Source of the DNA: Cristatella mucedo
Taxonomy: Eukaryota > Bryozoa > Phylactolaemata > Cristatellidae
DNA length: 64,000 nucleotides
Assembly (NCBI GenBank): GCA_009760855.2
Contig: WPIO01000067.1
Span: 309,501 to 373,500 of the forward strand
Reading direction: 5' to 3'
Below the pieces are notes generated by a model, which was not told the DNA's origin, did not search any database, and saw nothing but the letters and a program-made list of their open reading frames with translations. Positions 19,381-30,945 of this stretch are shown piece by piece. How positions within the stretch are numbered: position 1 is the first letter of the stretch; each line of letters starts with the position of its first letter. Position numbers and translations under genes: made by a program.

Positions 19381-20321
19381 TAAATTTGGGCATTTAAATG
19401 GTAAATGAAGCCAAGCCGCATGAGGCCGATCATGTGTAACGAGCTTAGTCTTCGTGGGTGGCTTTCCTACACTCCCTACGCTGACGCAAGGAACCAAAGG
19501 CAATCTTGGGTATCTACAGAAGCAACCCAATTGCAGCAGACTTAACTGCTTGGCTTAATGGAGTCGTAAGGGGGTGTCGGTGCCGCGTGCTAATATCTTT
19601 GTCGCCTGACGAGGCGGTTTATGCTGTAATGTGGTTCAAATAGAAACGGGTCATCGTGCCCTCTGCAGTTCGCCGTTGCTACAGTGTGTCTCCACCACCG
19701 GGTCACCCTTATCCATTCGTTAAACAATCGGCAAAAGCTTTTTGATACAGGCACTGCTTTCATTCTGAGGGTAAACTTTCGATCGGATGGTAACTCAAAC
19801 GTGGGTTTTATTTTTCGTTCATTTAGCCAGGCTATAGTTGTCAGTCGATTAGCTGTGGATCGAGTTGCACCTTGTTTTGTCTGAAGGTTTAGGGTCCGAG
19901 TTGCCTGCATGCCGATCCATATTGTACGTGACCGCGATGCAGGTTTACGTCTGAAGCTAGGATTACTTCAGACTAATTGACAAGATGCCAATCGCCGAAA
20001 AATTATGTAAAGAACGCTTTCATATTGTCCATGTAACCTGCTCAAAATGTTTAAGCAGACATTCTCCTAAGAACTTACTTATTTCTCTTTTCGTGACCCG
20101 ACATTATGAAAACCCCAACATAATCTTGCCCTTCTCGTTGCCTACGTCTAGCTGGCTCGTGAGTTTTTTTTTTTTACAGCAAACGAGCGAAGTTTTCAGC
20201 CACATAGTAGGAGGGGCCTTCAAAGAGCAGATAAGGCTCGAATCTGCCAGTGACAGTTCACATTTATGAGTCTAGGCGCTAGCTCCCAAATCGCGACTTA
20301 AACTGTGAGCAGTCGCCGAAC
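19381..20321. other. Intergenic, nothing recognised
   Basis: Only short open frames (for example 19590-19910 minus, 106 codons) with no domain or repeat signature. Confidence 0.55.
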
Positions 20322-20430
20322 AAATAATAATAAGTTTATATTTTATAGTACTCAAGAGATCTGTTTCTAGTCACTTTGGATTCGCTGCAAAGGAAGCTTG
20401 ATCGAATGGTTAGTGGCATAGTGCAGAAAA
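20322..20430 (-). repeat. LINE family A 3' tail fragment
   Basis: Plus-strand AATAATAATAAGTTTATA and then a GATTCGCTGCAAAGGAAGC-type block match the reversed family A tail. Confidence 0.7.
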
Positions 20431-21439
20431 TTTAGTGCTGCTGTTTAGGTAGTTATGGCCGAGATCCTAGCAGCTACACTGCTTTACTCAGACCCACATT
20501 CTGAAGAGCTAGCACCTAGCCCGTTCAGTGCCTGCTGTCTGTAGGCAAACCGCAGTGCAGACGCTAGACGTTAGATTCTAGGCGACGCGTGGTGAGCTTC
20601 GCAACAGCTTGGTTTTATCGATGCAAGCACCAAGCCTACTCGAGGGTTCCACGGCTGGCCGTCCGCCGTCGAAGCCCTCTTAAGCTGCTGTCGCCGTGGT
20701 CCACTGCTGCCGAGGCCCGGCCATTCTTCGTGGAGGGACTATCGCGAATTTGACGGTTCCACGTACTTCGAAGTAGGCCATCCAGTAGCGGCCGCTGTAT
20801 CTTTTTTCCGATCACTATCATGTACCACACTTAGCTTGTAGTTAAGCTCGAGCTCGGCCATCAGAAGCACCTGGCCAAAACAAGGCTGGACAAGGTGTTG
20901 GCTCACAGCAACTGCATTCCTTTGACGTGGTGGCGGTATCGTTGGTGGCCTTTCTGATTTATGTCTTAAACTCTCGTAATAGGAGATTCACCACCCCTCA
21001 ATTAGTAGGTGTGGTGACTGCTTCAGTCGATCTGTTGCAAAATACTTTCTGTTTAGCACTGATCAAACCATGACACGGGGGCCCTGAATCTGGGAACCCC
21101 AACCGCCCGGGAACAGAACAATGTGGCACTGCCGACCGGATTCCGGTGGATCCCCTGGCATAAAAGAAAGAGGCATCAGCGAGCGATTTTCAAATACTAA
21201 GGCTGCCAGTGATCGAGTGGCCACCCCATGTAGGCTGTCCTCAATTGCATGGCTTTATGCAGGTGGAGGCTTAGCAAATGGACGAACCCTAATTCCGTTA
21301 CGTCGAAAACAGGTCGGCTGGGACGTAGCAGAAGTCGTATTAGGTCAGAGAGACAAATACTCACGTTTGTTTCGACAGGGAATGAACTGAAATGTTAACC
21401 CGGGCCCGTGAGACCTGGTTTACCGTTTAAATCGCCACT
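20431..21439. other. Intergenic, nothing recognised
   Basis: No gene, RNA or shared repeat found on either strand. Confidence 0.5.
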
Positions 21440-22400
21440 GCAAAAATGCAAGATGTAGGCTTACGCAATCTAGCTCGAGGGTAAGTCTTCCGAAAGCCGC
21501 CGAGGGACACAGTCGTAATGTAATGTATCTCCGCCTGTAACTCCACAAAGTCATAAAGACCGTGTGGGTGTTACGAAGGAGAGTTTTGTATAGCGCACTC
21601 ACAGACTAAGCGGCTTTCGGTACCGAACAGACTTCGTCTCAGGCAACAAATAAAATGTGGGAAGCATAGCAGAGTCGGGAGAGCAGTTGAGGTAGTGAGT
21701 AGCATGGAAGTAGCAGCTCAGAACGGCTGAAAAGGATGAGCTATAGTCGGCAGTAGGAGAGTAGTTGTCGTTGCATAAGAATCGTGGAAGCGAGTTCCAC
21801 AGTCTAGGACCTGCAGAGCTAAAGCATCTGTCGCCAACGGTCTTTAAGCGGAAGAATGGAACAGCTCATTTATTGTCCATGCAGGACCTGAGGGCCGAAC
21901 AGGCTGAAACTGATGCAGCAGTTCAGCTAGGTACGAAGGAGCCAAGCCGTCGCGGGCCTTGTGAGTTAGCGGAAGAACTTGGCTCTGTATCCGTTGCTAA
22001 ACTGGCATCAATCCTAGCTCTTTCAGCAAAGGAGACACGTGCTCAAACCTCTGGGACCTGAATACTAGCCTTGCAGTCATATTCATAGTCCGCTGCAGTG
22101 GCCTAATAGCTTTCTTTGGCAGCCCAGCCAAAAGAGAATTACAATAATCAAGCCGAGACATAACTAAGGATCTAGTTTATTCTTTTGCAAGCCACTATGG
22201 AAGACAGCTCCTAATCTTGGATAGGGATCAGACGTGATGGCTAGCTGTTGAAGCAGTCTTCTGGGTGAAGCTTTTAAAATTGAGGCAGCTGTCGAAAACG
22301 ACACTTAAATTTACACGCTGAGGGTGTCCTACGAGCAGCAGTTCGGTTTTTATCGTCATTTAATTTCAGGAAGTTTTGCGACATCCATGCAAGGCAAGCA
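21440..22400 (-). repeat. LINE family B fragment, about 960 bp
   Basis: The reverse complement runs from the reverse transcriptase/C-terminal junction (22400) through the [20 protein letters not shown]-type region (21860-21760) to the 3' UTR ending near 21530. It preserves the uninterrupted order that the copy at 3720-6140 has lost, so it serves as reference for the insertion there. Confidence 0.82.
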
Positions 22401-22995
22401 TTCAGTTTCTCAGTTGCTCTAAATAGCTAGCTGCCGAGGACCATTTATTGCCACCCTCGCCAAATACAATAAAAGCCGATAAACGTAGGCTGAAGCGCCA
22501 CTACACTTGAGAGGCTCGGAAGGTTTTGCGACAGCGAGCAAAACTTAGAAAAAGTAAAATGTTAAATGAATAAAAAGCGCCAACAAATGATAAAAGGTAA
22601 TTGAAAGACCAGAAAGCGGTGAGGTTTTGATCAGGAAAGGTGATCCCAGAACTTGTGGGGCCGGTTCCTGAGTAACAGGAGGCAGGGAATGGTGCGGAGC
22701 GATTTTGCTTTGGGCGAAGGCGGTATCATGTCCTCGGTGTCCGACGAGGTGGGCGTCCGGCTGCCGTCGGCATGCTCCTGCTGTTCCGAAAGGTCAAGGT
22801 CGGTGCGTATATTGTTGCTGCTCGAAGGCAGTGGAAGCTGAGGGTGGCACTTGAGTCTCTCCTGCTGACCGTTGGCTGAAAAGCGAGATGAGCCACGTGA
22901 TGAGCTGTGTGGCTACACTGCGAACGGCAAAATGGCTCCAAACAGCTCAAAACTCAGGGAAGGCACGTCAACAATGCCTACAGATTCCAGGTATC
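22401..22995. other. Intergenic, nothing recognised
   Basis: Short open frames only. Confidence 0.5.
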
Positions 22996-23150
22996 GCCGA
23001 GCTGGTTTGGTCCAGCGGTTAAGGTGCTCGCTCCGACAACGGTCTGACTGGGGTCGTGGGCTCGAGCCCCGAGGCATATGTGAAGCGCCTGAATAGAGAT
23101 TAAGTTCTCTCGGGGCGCTATATAAATGCATTATATTTATATTTATAGGT
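22996..23150 (+). repeat. SINE-A copy, full-length
   Basis: Best-preserved copy with that at 25275. It begins GCCGAGCTGG, then the A box TGGTCCAGCGGTTAAGG, the B box GGGCTCGAGCCCC, and the tail AAGCGCCTGAATAGAGATTA / GGGGCGCTATATAAATGC, ending in TTATA repeats. Wide A-B spacing suggests a tRNA with a long variable arm (Leu or Ser type). Confidence 0.92.
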
Positions 23151-24170
23151 AAGAGCAGTATATTCCAACTAAGCAGCTGCCCACGGTAAGGTACTGCCAC
23201 CGAAAGTTATCGGTGGCTATCCCAGCATGGGGAAATTATCGGCTTTTGAGAAACCGCCCGTGCTCTACATTATGAGATGGTCAGGCCCCCTGGTGCTCTG
23301 ACACGGAGATACATTACACGGTGCCTGCGTCGCCCACACACTGGCCTCTCCCCAGTGTTGGACATCAGAAGCTGTGCCTGTGCACGGTGAACCGATTGGG
23401 GGCTAAACCGCTGAGGGCTGAATCCTGGAAGGTAAATAAAAAGCACACAAAGTAAGAACAAGGCACGAATCGCCTTAATTGTTTTGGATTGCAACGGTGG
23501 CTTGTCAAAAGTGTAGTCACTTAATGCGTTACGTACACAAACTTTCTGTTGTCGTTTCTTGCAATGTTACACCAAAGTCAATAAGCGAGTCGACCCACGA
23601 GAACTGAGCAACGAAGCTGGTACACAAATATCCCTTACCACAAATTATTATTTTAGGCGTAAATAAGCGTAACTGATTCGATCGCAAGTTCATTTCGTAT
23701 CCATGAGATTATAATTATGTTTGGATCTCACTGCTACTGTTGCAGACTATGAAAATAAAGGCGATCGGGGTGTTCTTTTAGACGGGATCTCCCGGTCCAC
23801 ACGCCAATCCTGAGTAGGGCTTTCGCATTCACTGCACATACTTTCCAAGAAAGCTGTCACTAGTTTTTTCAGTCCAGGCACTTCGACCGTGACGTACACC
23901 CAGAGGACTTCAGGGATGGCGACGACGGATAGGTGCTGGCTGCAGCACCACCACGTGGCATTAGCGATGAGGAGCGCCTTGATACTACAGACGGTATTGC
24001 TCCACTGCACTCGAGGCTGTCGGGATGGCAGTTAGGTTTAGCCCTTCCTTGGCTACAGTGTCGCCAGACAGGAAGTATGAAGCACGTCCCTAGGGGCTCC
24101 TGCACTGCATCGATGCAGGATCCGACGCCGAGCGACTTGCAGGGGCAACCAACTGGCTCCTAACAGCATC
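23151..24170. other. Intergenic, nothing recognised
   Basis: No gene or repeat recognised. Confidence 0.5.
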
Positions 24171-24909
24171 CGTCGGATCTGTGAGCTCTGAGAGGGGCCG
24201 TTGCCATGCGTCTCGGTCGGTTTTCTGTCTCCCGATTATGACTGCCAAGATTACGACTGGCAAGATTATAAATGCCAAGGTCAGAGGTGGAGCCCCCCCC
24301 CCCCCCCGCCCCACCTGGTAGGTGGGAGCCGAGTCTGACACCTGGTTGGACGGCCAGCCGCTTCGAAATTGCAGAGCGGCTGGACCCTTGGTGCTTGGCC
24401 AGGCTGCACGACACGCACAGGAGCTGGAGGAACGCCCCCAACCCCCACCATTTACAGGGGGGCTCTGCCCCCAAACCTCGTGCCACCCCTGGCTCCAATC
24501 CTGGCATCGCGTCTGGCCAAGATTATGACGCAAAATTACCAATACCAAGATTATGACTTCGAGATTATGAATAGAAAGACTACGACTGGAAATAGTATGA
24601 TTGTTGAGATTATGACGCAAGATTATGACTAGCGAGATTATGACTGCTAAGATCGATAAGATTGTAATTTGCACAATTATGACAGCAAGATTATGACGGC
24701 CAAGGTTATGACTTATGCCTTTCAATAGTATGACTGCCAAGATTTATTAATTGCAAGATATGATATGACTTAACAAGATTATGACTGCCGAGATTATAAC
24801 TGCCAACATCATGACAGCCGAGATCTTGACTGCCGAGATTATGACTGCCGAGATCTTGACTGCCGAGATTATGACTGCCGAGATTATGACTGCCTCGGGT
24901 TCCCTCAGT
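24171..24909 (+). repeat. Minisatellite-cored dispersed element, copy 2
   Basis: Left flank TTGCCATGCGTCTCGGTCGG (24201-24220) and TTTTCTGTCTCCC, a core of about 15-bp GATTATGACTGCC(A/G)A units with TATAAATGCCAAG variants, and right end GGTTCCCTCAGT (24898-24909), as in copy 1. The core is split by an unrelated ~240-bp block at 24279-24518. Confidence 0.82.
24279..24518. mobile_element. Block inserted inside minisatellite copy 2
   Basis: A GC-rich non-repetitive block containing a ~14-nt poly(C) run interrupts the repeats. CCAAG stands on both sides and may be a target duplication, although CCAAG is also part of the repeat unit. It has no coding or terminal signature. Confidence 0.4.
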
Positions 24910-25274
24910 CCTATCTAACAGCCACCTCCCACCGGTGGGCGAAGTTCACTCCATTTCGGCCAAACTGTTCTTTCTGTGCTACTAGACTGAGGTGCAACTT
25001 TTCAGCATCCCACCGTATATTTTACTCGGATTGCTTGAAGCCTGAACTTGAAACCCGTGATGAAACTTGAAACCTGTGACGGAAATATCACGTCACACGA
25101 GTGCCCCAAGTGCCTCGACGATTCTAAATGGCCTGGCTTAAATGGTAGGGCTTCGGCGAATCTCATTAGAACCTCGATAGAAGGAGAGATCGCACGACTC
25201 AAGTTTCTATACGAAGCACTCCTTGCGAAACGAGTGGACGGCTCAGCCACATTTGAAATGCTTCTTCTCACTCT

Positions 25275-25420
25275 GCCGAGCTGGCTTGGTCCAGCGGTTA
25301 AGGTGCTCGCCCCGACCAAGGTCTGACTGAGGTCGTGGGCTCGAGCCCCGAGGCATGTGTGAAGCGCCTGAATAGAGATTGAGTTCTCTTGGGGCGCTAT
25401 ATAAATGAATTATATTTATT
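25275..25420 (+). repeat. SINE-A copy, full-length
   Basis: GCCGAGCTGGCTTGGTCCAG, A box and B box intact, tail AAGCGCCTGAATAGAGATTG / TTGGGGCGCTATATAAATGA, ending ATTATATTTATT. Confidence 0.92.
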
Positions 25421-26348
25421 ACTCTCACCGCCGGCTTTCGCACGGGAGGGAGGCACGTCTACTGCAAATTTGTGCCAGCTCTTTTCTCACAAAGTGTACT
25501 CACAGCTGACTGGTTTGTAAAGCATCGTCACTTTTACAACGCGACACTCGGACATCACCTGCTTTCAAGGCAGGTCGGCGACTCACGAGCACAGCCGCGA
25601 AAGTCAAGGCGGCTGCCAGATGACTGACGGCACAGCAGCAAAAGCAACAGCAGACATGCATCGAATCGGGGGAGTGGTAAGCAAGGTCGTGTTCGCGCGA
25701 CGAGGCGAACTGGTAAGCAAGACAATCATCATCGCACCGTCAAACAACAGTGGCGATCAGTGGCGATCGCTTGGCGTCGGCAGTGCGACCGACGGACACG
25801 CCCAGACATACCCGAGTCGCGAGCCAGACATTTGAGAGCCAGACGTTTTAATCAACGCTGCTCGCTGGCCTCGCAGCCACGAGAGCTCACCTCGAAAGGC
25901 GGCATCCTCCGAAGCACTGCCGACGGCGCTCGGTTGGCAGACCGATCCCTCGGCCGGCACCTGCAATAACAGACAGACTGACCTCGGCTGCACAGGTTGA
26001 TTACCACGGGAGGGCTTTCGCCAAGCAAGCGCTGCAGAGGGGGGCCGTCAGCACGTGGGTTGGTAAGGGGGGAGGCAGGCAGGCAGCGCTAGCAGAACGG
26101 TGGCCACAACACAAGCAAGCAAGCCGTCCCTTTCAAATCGCCATACCATTACCGACATACCATTACCGACATACCATTACGGCTGGCTGGAGGGGGAGGA
26201 CGGCAGGAGCCGCCCTCGGGTCGTTTTTGCTTTCACCCACTCCTCAACCGACCCAACCACCCAACCAGAATCTGCCTTAGCAGCTTCCTGTTTCACTTTC
26301 GCGCCAAACATTTGGTTATGCTTTATAGGCAGCACCTGTAAAATGACT

Positions 26349-26351
<3 letters not shown>
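25421..26351. other. No gene seen
   Basis: Short open frames only. A 14-bp unit ending CATTACCG is repeated three times at about 26143-26180. Confidence 0.5.
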
Positions 26352-26392
<41 letters not shown>

Positions 26393-26450
26393 AGTTCTCT
26401 GAGGGCACTATCACACTATCACAAACATTTCATTATTACTATTATCATTA
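26352..26450 (+). repeat. (GA)n joined to a LINE-A tail remnant
   Basis: GA tract at 26352-26389, directly followed by GATTCAGTTCTCTGAGGGCA and an ATT-rich end, matching the family A tail. Confidence 0.65.
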
Positions 26451-27315
26451 GTGAGGGGTAGGGGAGCAGGTGGCCGATTTTGTTGCTAACTAGTAGTTCC
26501 AACGGGTCGGGCAGGTGAGTGGTGGGAGGGCGGCCCATCGAACGCTGGAGCCGAGCGTATGCGAGAGGCATTCAAAGGCCGCAAAAGCCCAAGGAGCATA
26601 TCTGTTGCCAGGCACTCACAGCTCTGGAGTGGGACGTGCAGTTGTGACGTGACATTGCATCGGCGCGCCACTGTGCACTTACAAAGGCCACACTCAAGGG
26701 GCCGACAATGCTCAGGCAGGCAAGAGGCCAAGGCCGTTGGCTGGCTGCTGGCTGGCTGCTGGCTGGCTGCATAGTGGCAAGCCCTAAACAGCCGAACAAA
26801 TCGCTCGGAAGGAAGAAAGTGCCACTGCAGCCCGTTTCGAAAGCGACCCCAGGGCTACGCCCGGGCGCAAGGGCGAGATTCGAGGCTGCAAAAGACTGGC
26901 TCCACGGCTCGCTGTATCTCGTGCATACAGCGAAGCCTAACTGACTGCTTCAATCTCTACAAAAAATACTTCCAGCTAGAAATCTCGGGAGTGGATAACT
27001 CTGAACGTAACAGTTTCGCAAACTACAGAAAAGGACCAGACTGCAACCGCCGCCACCAGGGAGAATCTCTGTCCACGACTACAGAATAGCTTTAAGCGTC
27101 CGATGTCTTTCAAAATATCTGCAATTATTGGACAATCACTACTGACGTACCCTCCTCCCATTCTCATCGATCATGATGAGCCTTCAGCCAGCTCATCGAA
27201 CACCGTGACACGTGACACAGGCGACGACAGGCCGGGATCTCGAAATGCTCAAAGACTAACCGATGACGCTGACACGCGAGGGCCCGAGGAGAGAGAGAGA
27301 GAGAGATCTGTGTGC
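26451..27315. other. No gene seen; downstream of DCLRE1C
   Basis: Contains an 11-bp GGCTGGCTGCT repeat near 26738-26770. No clear AATAAA on the minus strand was identified for DCLRE1C. Confidence 0.4.
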
Positions 27316-27695
27316 TCACGGCCGTGGACGCTGCAGCCAGGGCTGCTTTTCACGCGCCGCTGCCCATACATGCCAGGCCGGCCCGCCCCGCTGGAAGCCA
27401 CCCAAGAACACTCGCAGACCTACCCCGTCGGTGAGTCGAGAGCAAAGTACTCCATAGCCGTCGGTATCATTGTCGCAAGCTTCGTCATCCTCCTCCTCGC
27501 GAGCAGCATCAGACGAGGAGGACGATGACCACAGGTCCATCTCTGGCGTTGACGTCAGCGGCGTGCTCTGCGACAGCTCGGTCCAATCGGACTGCCCCTG
27601 GCTGTCGGTCAGCTGCTGCTTGCACTCGGGCGTCTGCTGCGGCTGCTTCGAAGAAGTAGAAGCCTCGTCGGCAGCTGCCGACTTGCAGCCAGCGT
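27316..27695 (-). CDS. DCLRE1C: DCLRE1C exon 8, acidic Ser-rich tail (provisional)
   Basis: Strong acceptor TAACTCTTACAG, phase 1. Encodes [11 protein letters not shown] and a Ser/Asp/Glu-rich run, then continues to a stop at 27316-27318. The last ~45 residues look less natural, and a GTAGGT donor after GGG near 27435 could end the exon earlier. Confidence 0.55.
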
Positions 27696-28157
27696 CTGTA
27701 AGAGTTAGCAATGTGCAAGGGCTGAATGACAGCTTCGTGTGCCGCAGCAGGAGCCCGGGCTAGTGCCGCCCTGCTGCTGCACGGACAAAGGAGGCCTCTC
27801 GTTCTTTTCATCTACATTGCTGCAAAACGAATGCTCAAGACCCTGACCGTCCTTCGTGTCACGCTCGCTCAGATGCCCATCGGCAGGCTCTCAATCCGGC
27901 TCGGTGACTGCGAAGGCAGTCACTCACTCCTCTCCCCCTCTCTCTTCCCTCTCTGTCTGTTTCTCCTTCTCTGTCTCTCCTCTCTGTCAGTCTCTCTCTC
28001 TCTCCCCTCCGTTTCTGTCTGTCTGTCTCTCTCCGTCTCTCTCACTCAATCTCTCTCTCGCTGTCTCTGTCTGTCTGTCTGTCTCCCTGTTTCTCTCTCC
28101 CCCTCTCTCTCTGTATGCTTGTCTCCCTCTCCCTCCCCCCTCTCTCTCCCTCTCCCT

Positions 28158-28247
<90 letters not shown>

Positions 28248-29221
28248 GCCCCCTTACAGAGCTAACATGAAGCACTGGCGAGCTACTGCTGCTGCTACAA
28301 GCGAGCAGACAAAACGAAAGACGCCGGTGGAAGAGCAACAATGTCTCGTGGCGTAGTAAGAGGCAGGAGGTTGGCGAGGGCTGCTGGGACACACCTGAGT
28401 CATCCAGGAACCGTCTCTTCAGCACGAGCCGCTCGGGCAGGACTTGCCACGGCGGTCGCTCCGCCCTCTGCTGCCCCTCTGGCTGAGGCCGGTCGCCGCA
28501 GCTCACAGCGGCGGCTGCATTGGCCGCCCTCGCTGAGCGCAGCGGCGGCAGCTGCAGCAGCAGCTCGGCCAGGCGAGCATTGGTCTGCATCGGAGAAAAG
28601 TGCGGCCGCTGCGGATGTCGAGGCGTTCGACGACCTTGACCGGTGCGCAGCAGCCCGAGCAAGCTTGCGCACACTCGCCCTCACCTCCTCCATCGTGCGG
28701 CCGACCGGGCAGACGTTGGCGAGCGCCCTCTGCGGCTGCACGTAGGTCACGAAGTCGGCCACCTCGCTAGCCGACGAGTGGAACGAGTAGCAGACTCGAG
28801 CGTGGTTCGCGCTCAGCCTGGTCGACACCGAGCGCCAGGGGGCGCCACTGCCCTCTCCTCCGCCGCCTTGCACGAACCACATGGTGGACAGCTGTATGAC
28901 GAGAACGGACAACGGCGCGGCACCGCCGAGCGCCCGCAGTGCGGCGCACCACAGTCTGACCGCCGGCCGCAGCCTCGAGGTGGAGTAGCCGTCGTGGTCG
29001 ACGACTGCATTTCTTTCCGTGTTGCTGCCATCAACAACCTGGCACGGGAAAAAGTAAAGCGTGGAGAACAGTCGAGAGACTGCTTCCGCCGGTTGGCATC
29101 AGACGAGCGGGTAGCGGGCGCCAGCTGCTTTGTGAGTGGCTAGCGAACGAGCTCGCACACTGCACCGGCGTCAGAGAGCACGGGTGAAGACTGCACAAAG
29201 CAAGAGATAGAGAAAGAGAGA

Positions 29222-29253
<32 letters not shown>

Positions 29254-30864
29254 GACAGAGAGAGAGAGAGAGAGAGAGCACTCCCGAGCAACGGAGAGCA
29301 CTCCCAAGAGTGTGTCACTTACGAGCAGGTGCAAAGGACAGAGCAGGAAAAATCGGCCCCCATTCGACCTCTTTCAGCCCAGAGGGCACCCACTCTCGAT
29401 GAACCAACTGCCTTGAGAGCGAAAGCGTCCAGCTAGCTACAGGGCCATGAACAGAAAGACGGTGGTAGAGCAGCTTCGCTGTTCGGCCGGCATGGCGCCG
29501 GCATATTGAGCCTCCTGGTCCAGCCGAGCTGCCACCAGCAATAAGCAAACAAACAACTCGGCAGACCCACTCAGCGGCAGACGAGTCCTGGCCGCTTTCA
29601 GCAATCCCCTCCCTCTCCCCTCAACCCTCAACCCCCGGCCCTCCCCCCTTTGGAGGTGACTAAAAATTTCGCGAGCCACACGATTCGAACAACGACCACC
29701 ATGCGTTTCTGAAGCATTACCGCCGTGAGCGTCTTAACACCATGAGCGTCTTAACACCATGAGCATCTTACTGCCGTGCCAACGAGAACCGGTGGCACTG
29801 GGACCTTTTAAGCATTGCCGGTCGAAATGAGCAAGTTAGCACGACTCTCTCACTCTCTCTGTGCTGCTTTTTGACTTATCTCTGGCAATGCGTTATGACT
29901 TGGGGGTGCCTAGTTCAGCGCACATATCCGGCTAAAGTTTCGAGGTTTGGCCGAACGGTTAAGCTGCTCGCCCAGATCAAGGTCTGGCCGAAGCCGTGGG
30001 CTCGAGCCCCGTGGCATATGTGAAGCGTCTGAATAGGGATTCTCTAAGTTCTCTTAAGGCGCTATACAAATTAGCCATAGCAGTTCTCAAAATCGACTTC
30101 CTTCCGAGACTCAGCACCACCTTGGCATCGATTTCCTTCCCTCTGGTTAAGGCTACTAGATCTTGGATTGGAACACAAGTCGGCCGGCTGTCATAAAGTG
30201 GGAGCTATTTCAACATTCAACACTCCTAGTTCTACCAGCCAGCCGATACACACACACACATACATTGTATCCACGGCTTCACACACTTCTACAAAGAAGA
30301 TACCAACACGAACACAGCCGTTCACGCACGCGCACGCACGCGCACAGACCATTAGCAGTGCACATTAATCAACAGATACTCTTTCCCAGCACACATTTCT
30401 CGAAGGCTCGAACCTCCCTTTTTCTTCTTCTCATAATCTACAATGATGACTGTATTAACAAACTCAATTTCTGCAGTTGTTGGCTGCTTCCACGGGGGGG
30501 GGGCCCAGCAATCCTATGTTAAATCCAACCTCCCACATTAGAGCACATGGCTGATGCCGAACTAAGTCGGCCATACGTTTTCCTGCATCGGCAGTGTAAT
30601 CACCCTAAGTAGGAAGTCGATAGTGTAATTGATTTTTTGCGGTGGCGTCAAGTGCGACTCGCCGAGGTCGCACAGCGAGCCGGCATCGAGGCGCCATCAC
30701 CAGGACCGAGCTCTGCCGCTTCTGCCTGGATCCTACGCCTGGCGACCTGTGGCCACACGGACACCTCACCTCTAGGGATAAGCTTCACGTGCTGACCACG
30801 TGACATTGGCGATGTGTGCCCCTTCAGAATCGACTCTTTGCCTGCACAGGTGGGTCACCGGGTC

Positions 30865-30945
<81 letters not shown>

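Noticed and set aside
22996-23095. tRNA gene from A and B boxes (also 25275 and 37021)
   Set aside because: The tRNA-like part is followed by SINE bodies and occurs in many copies; no clean cloverleaf with a 3' terminator.
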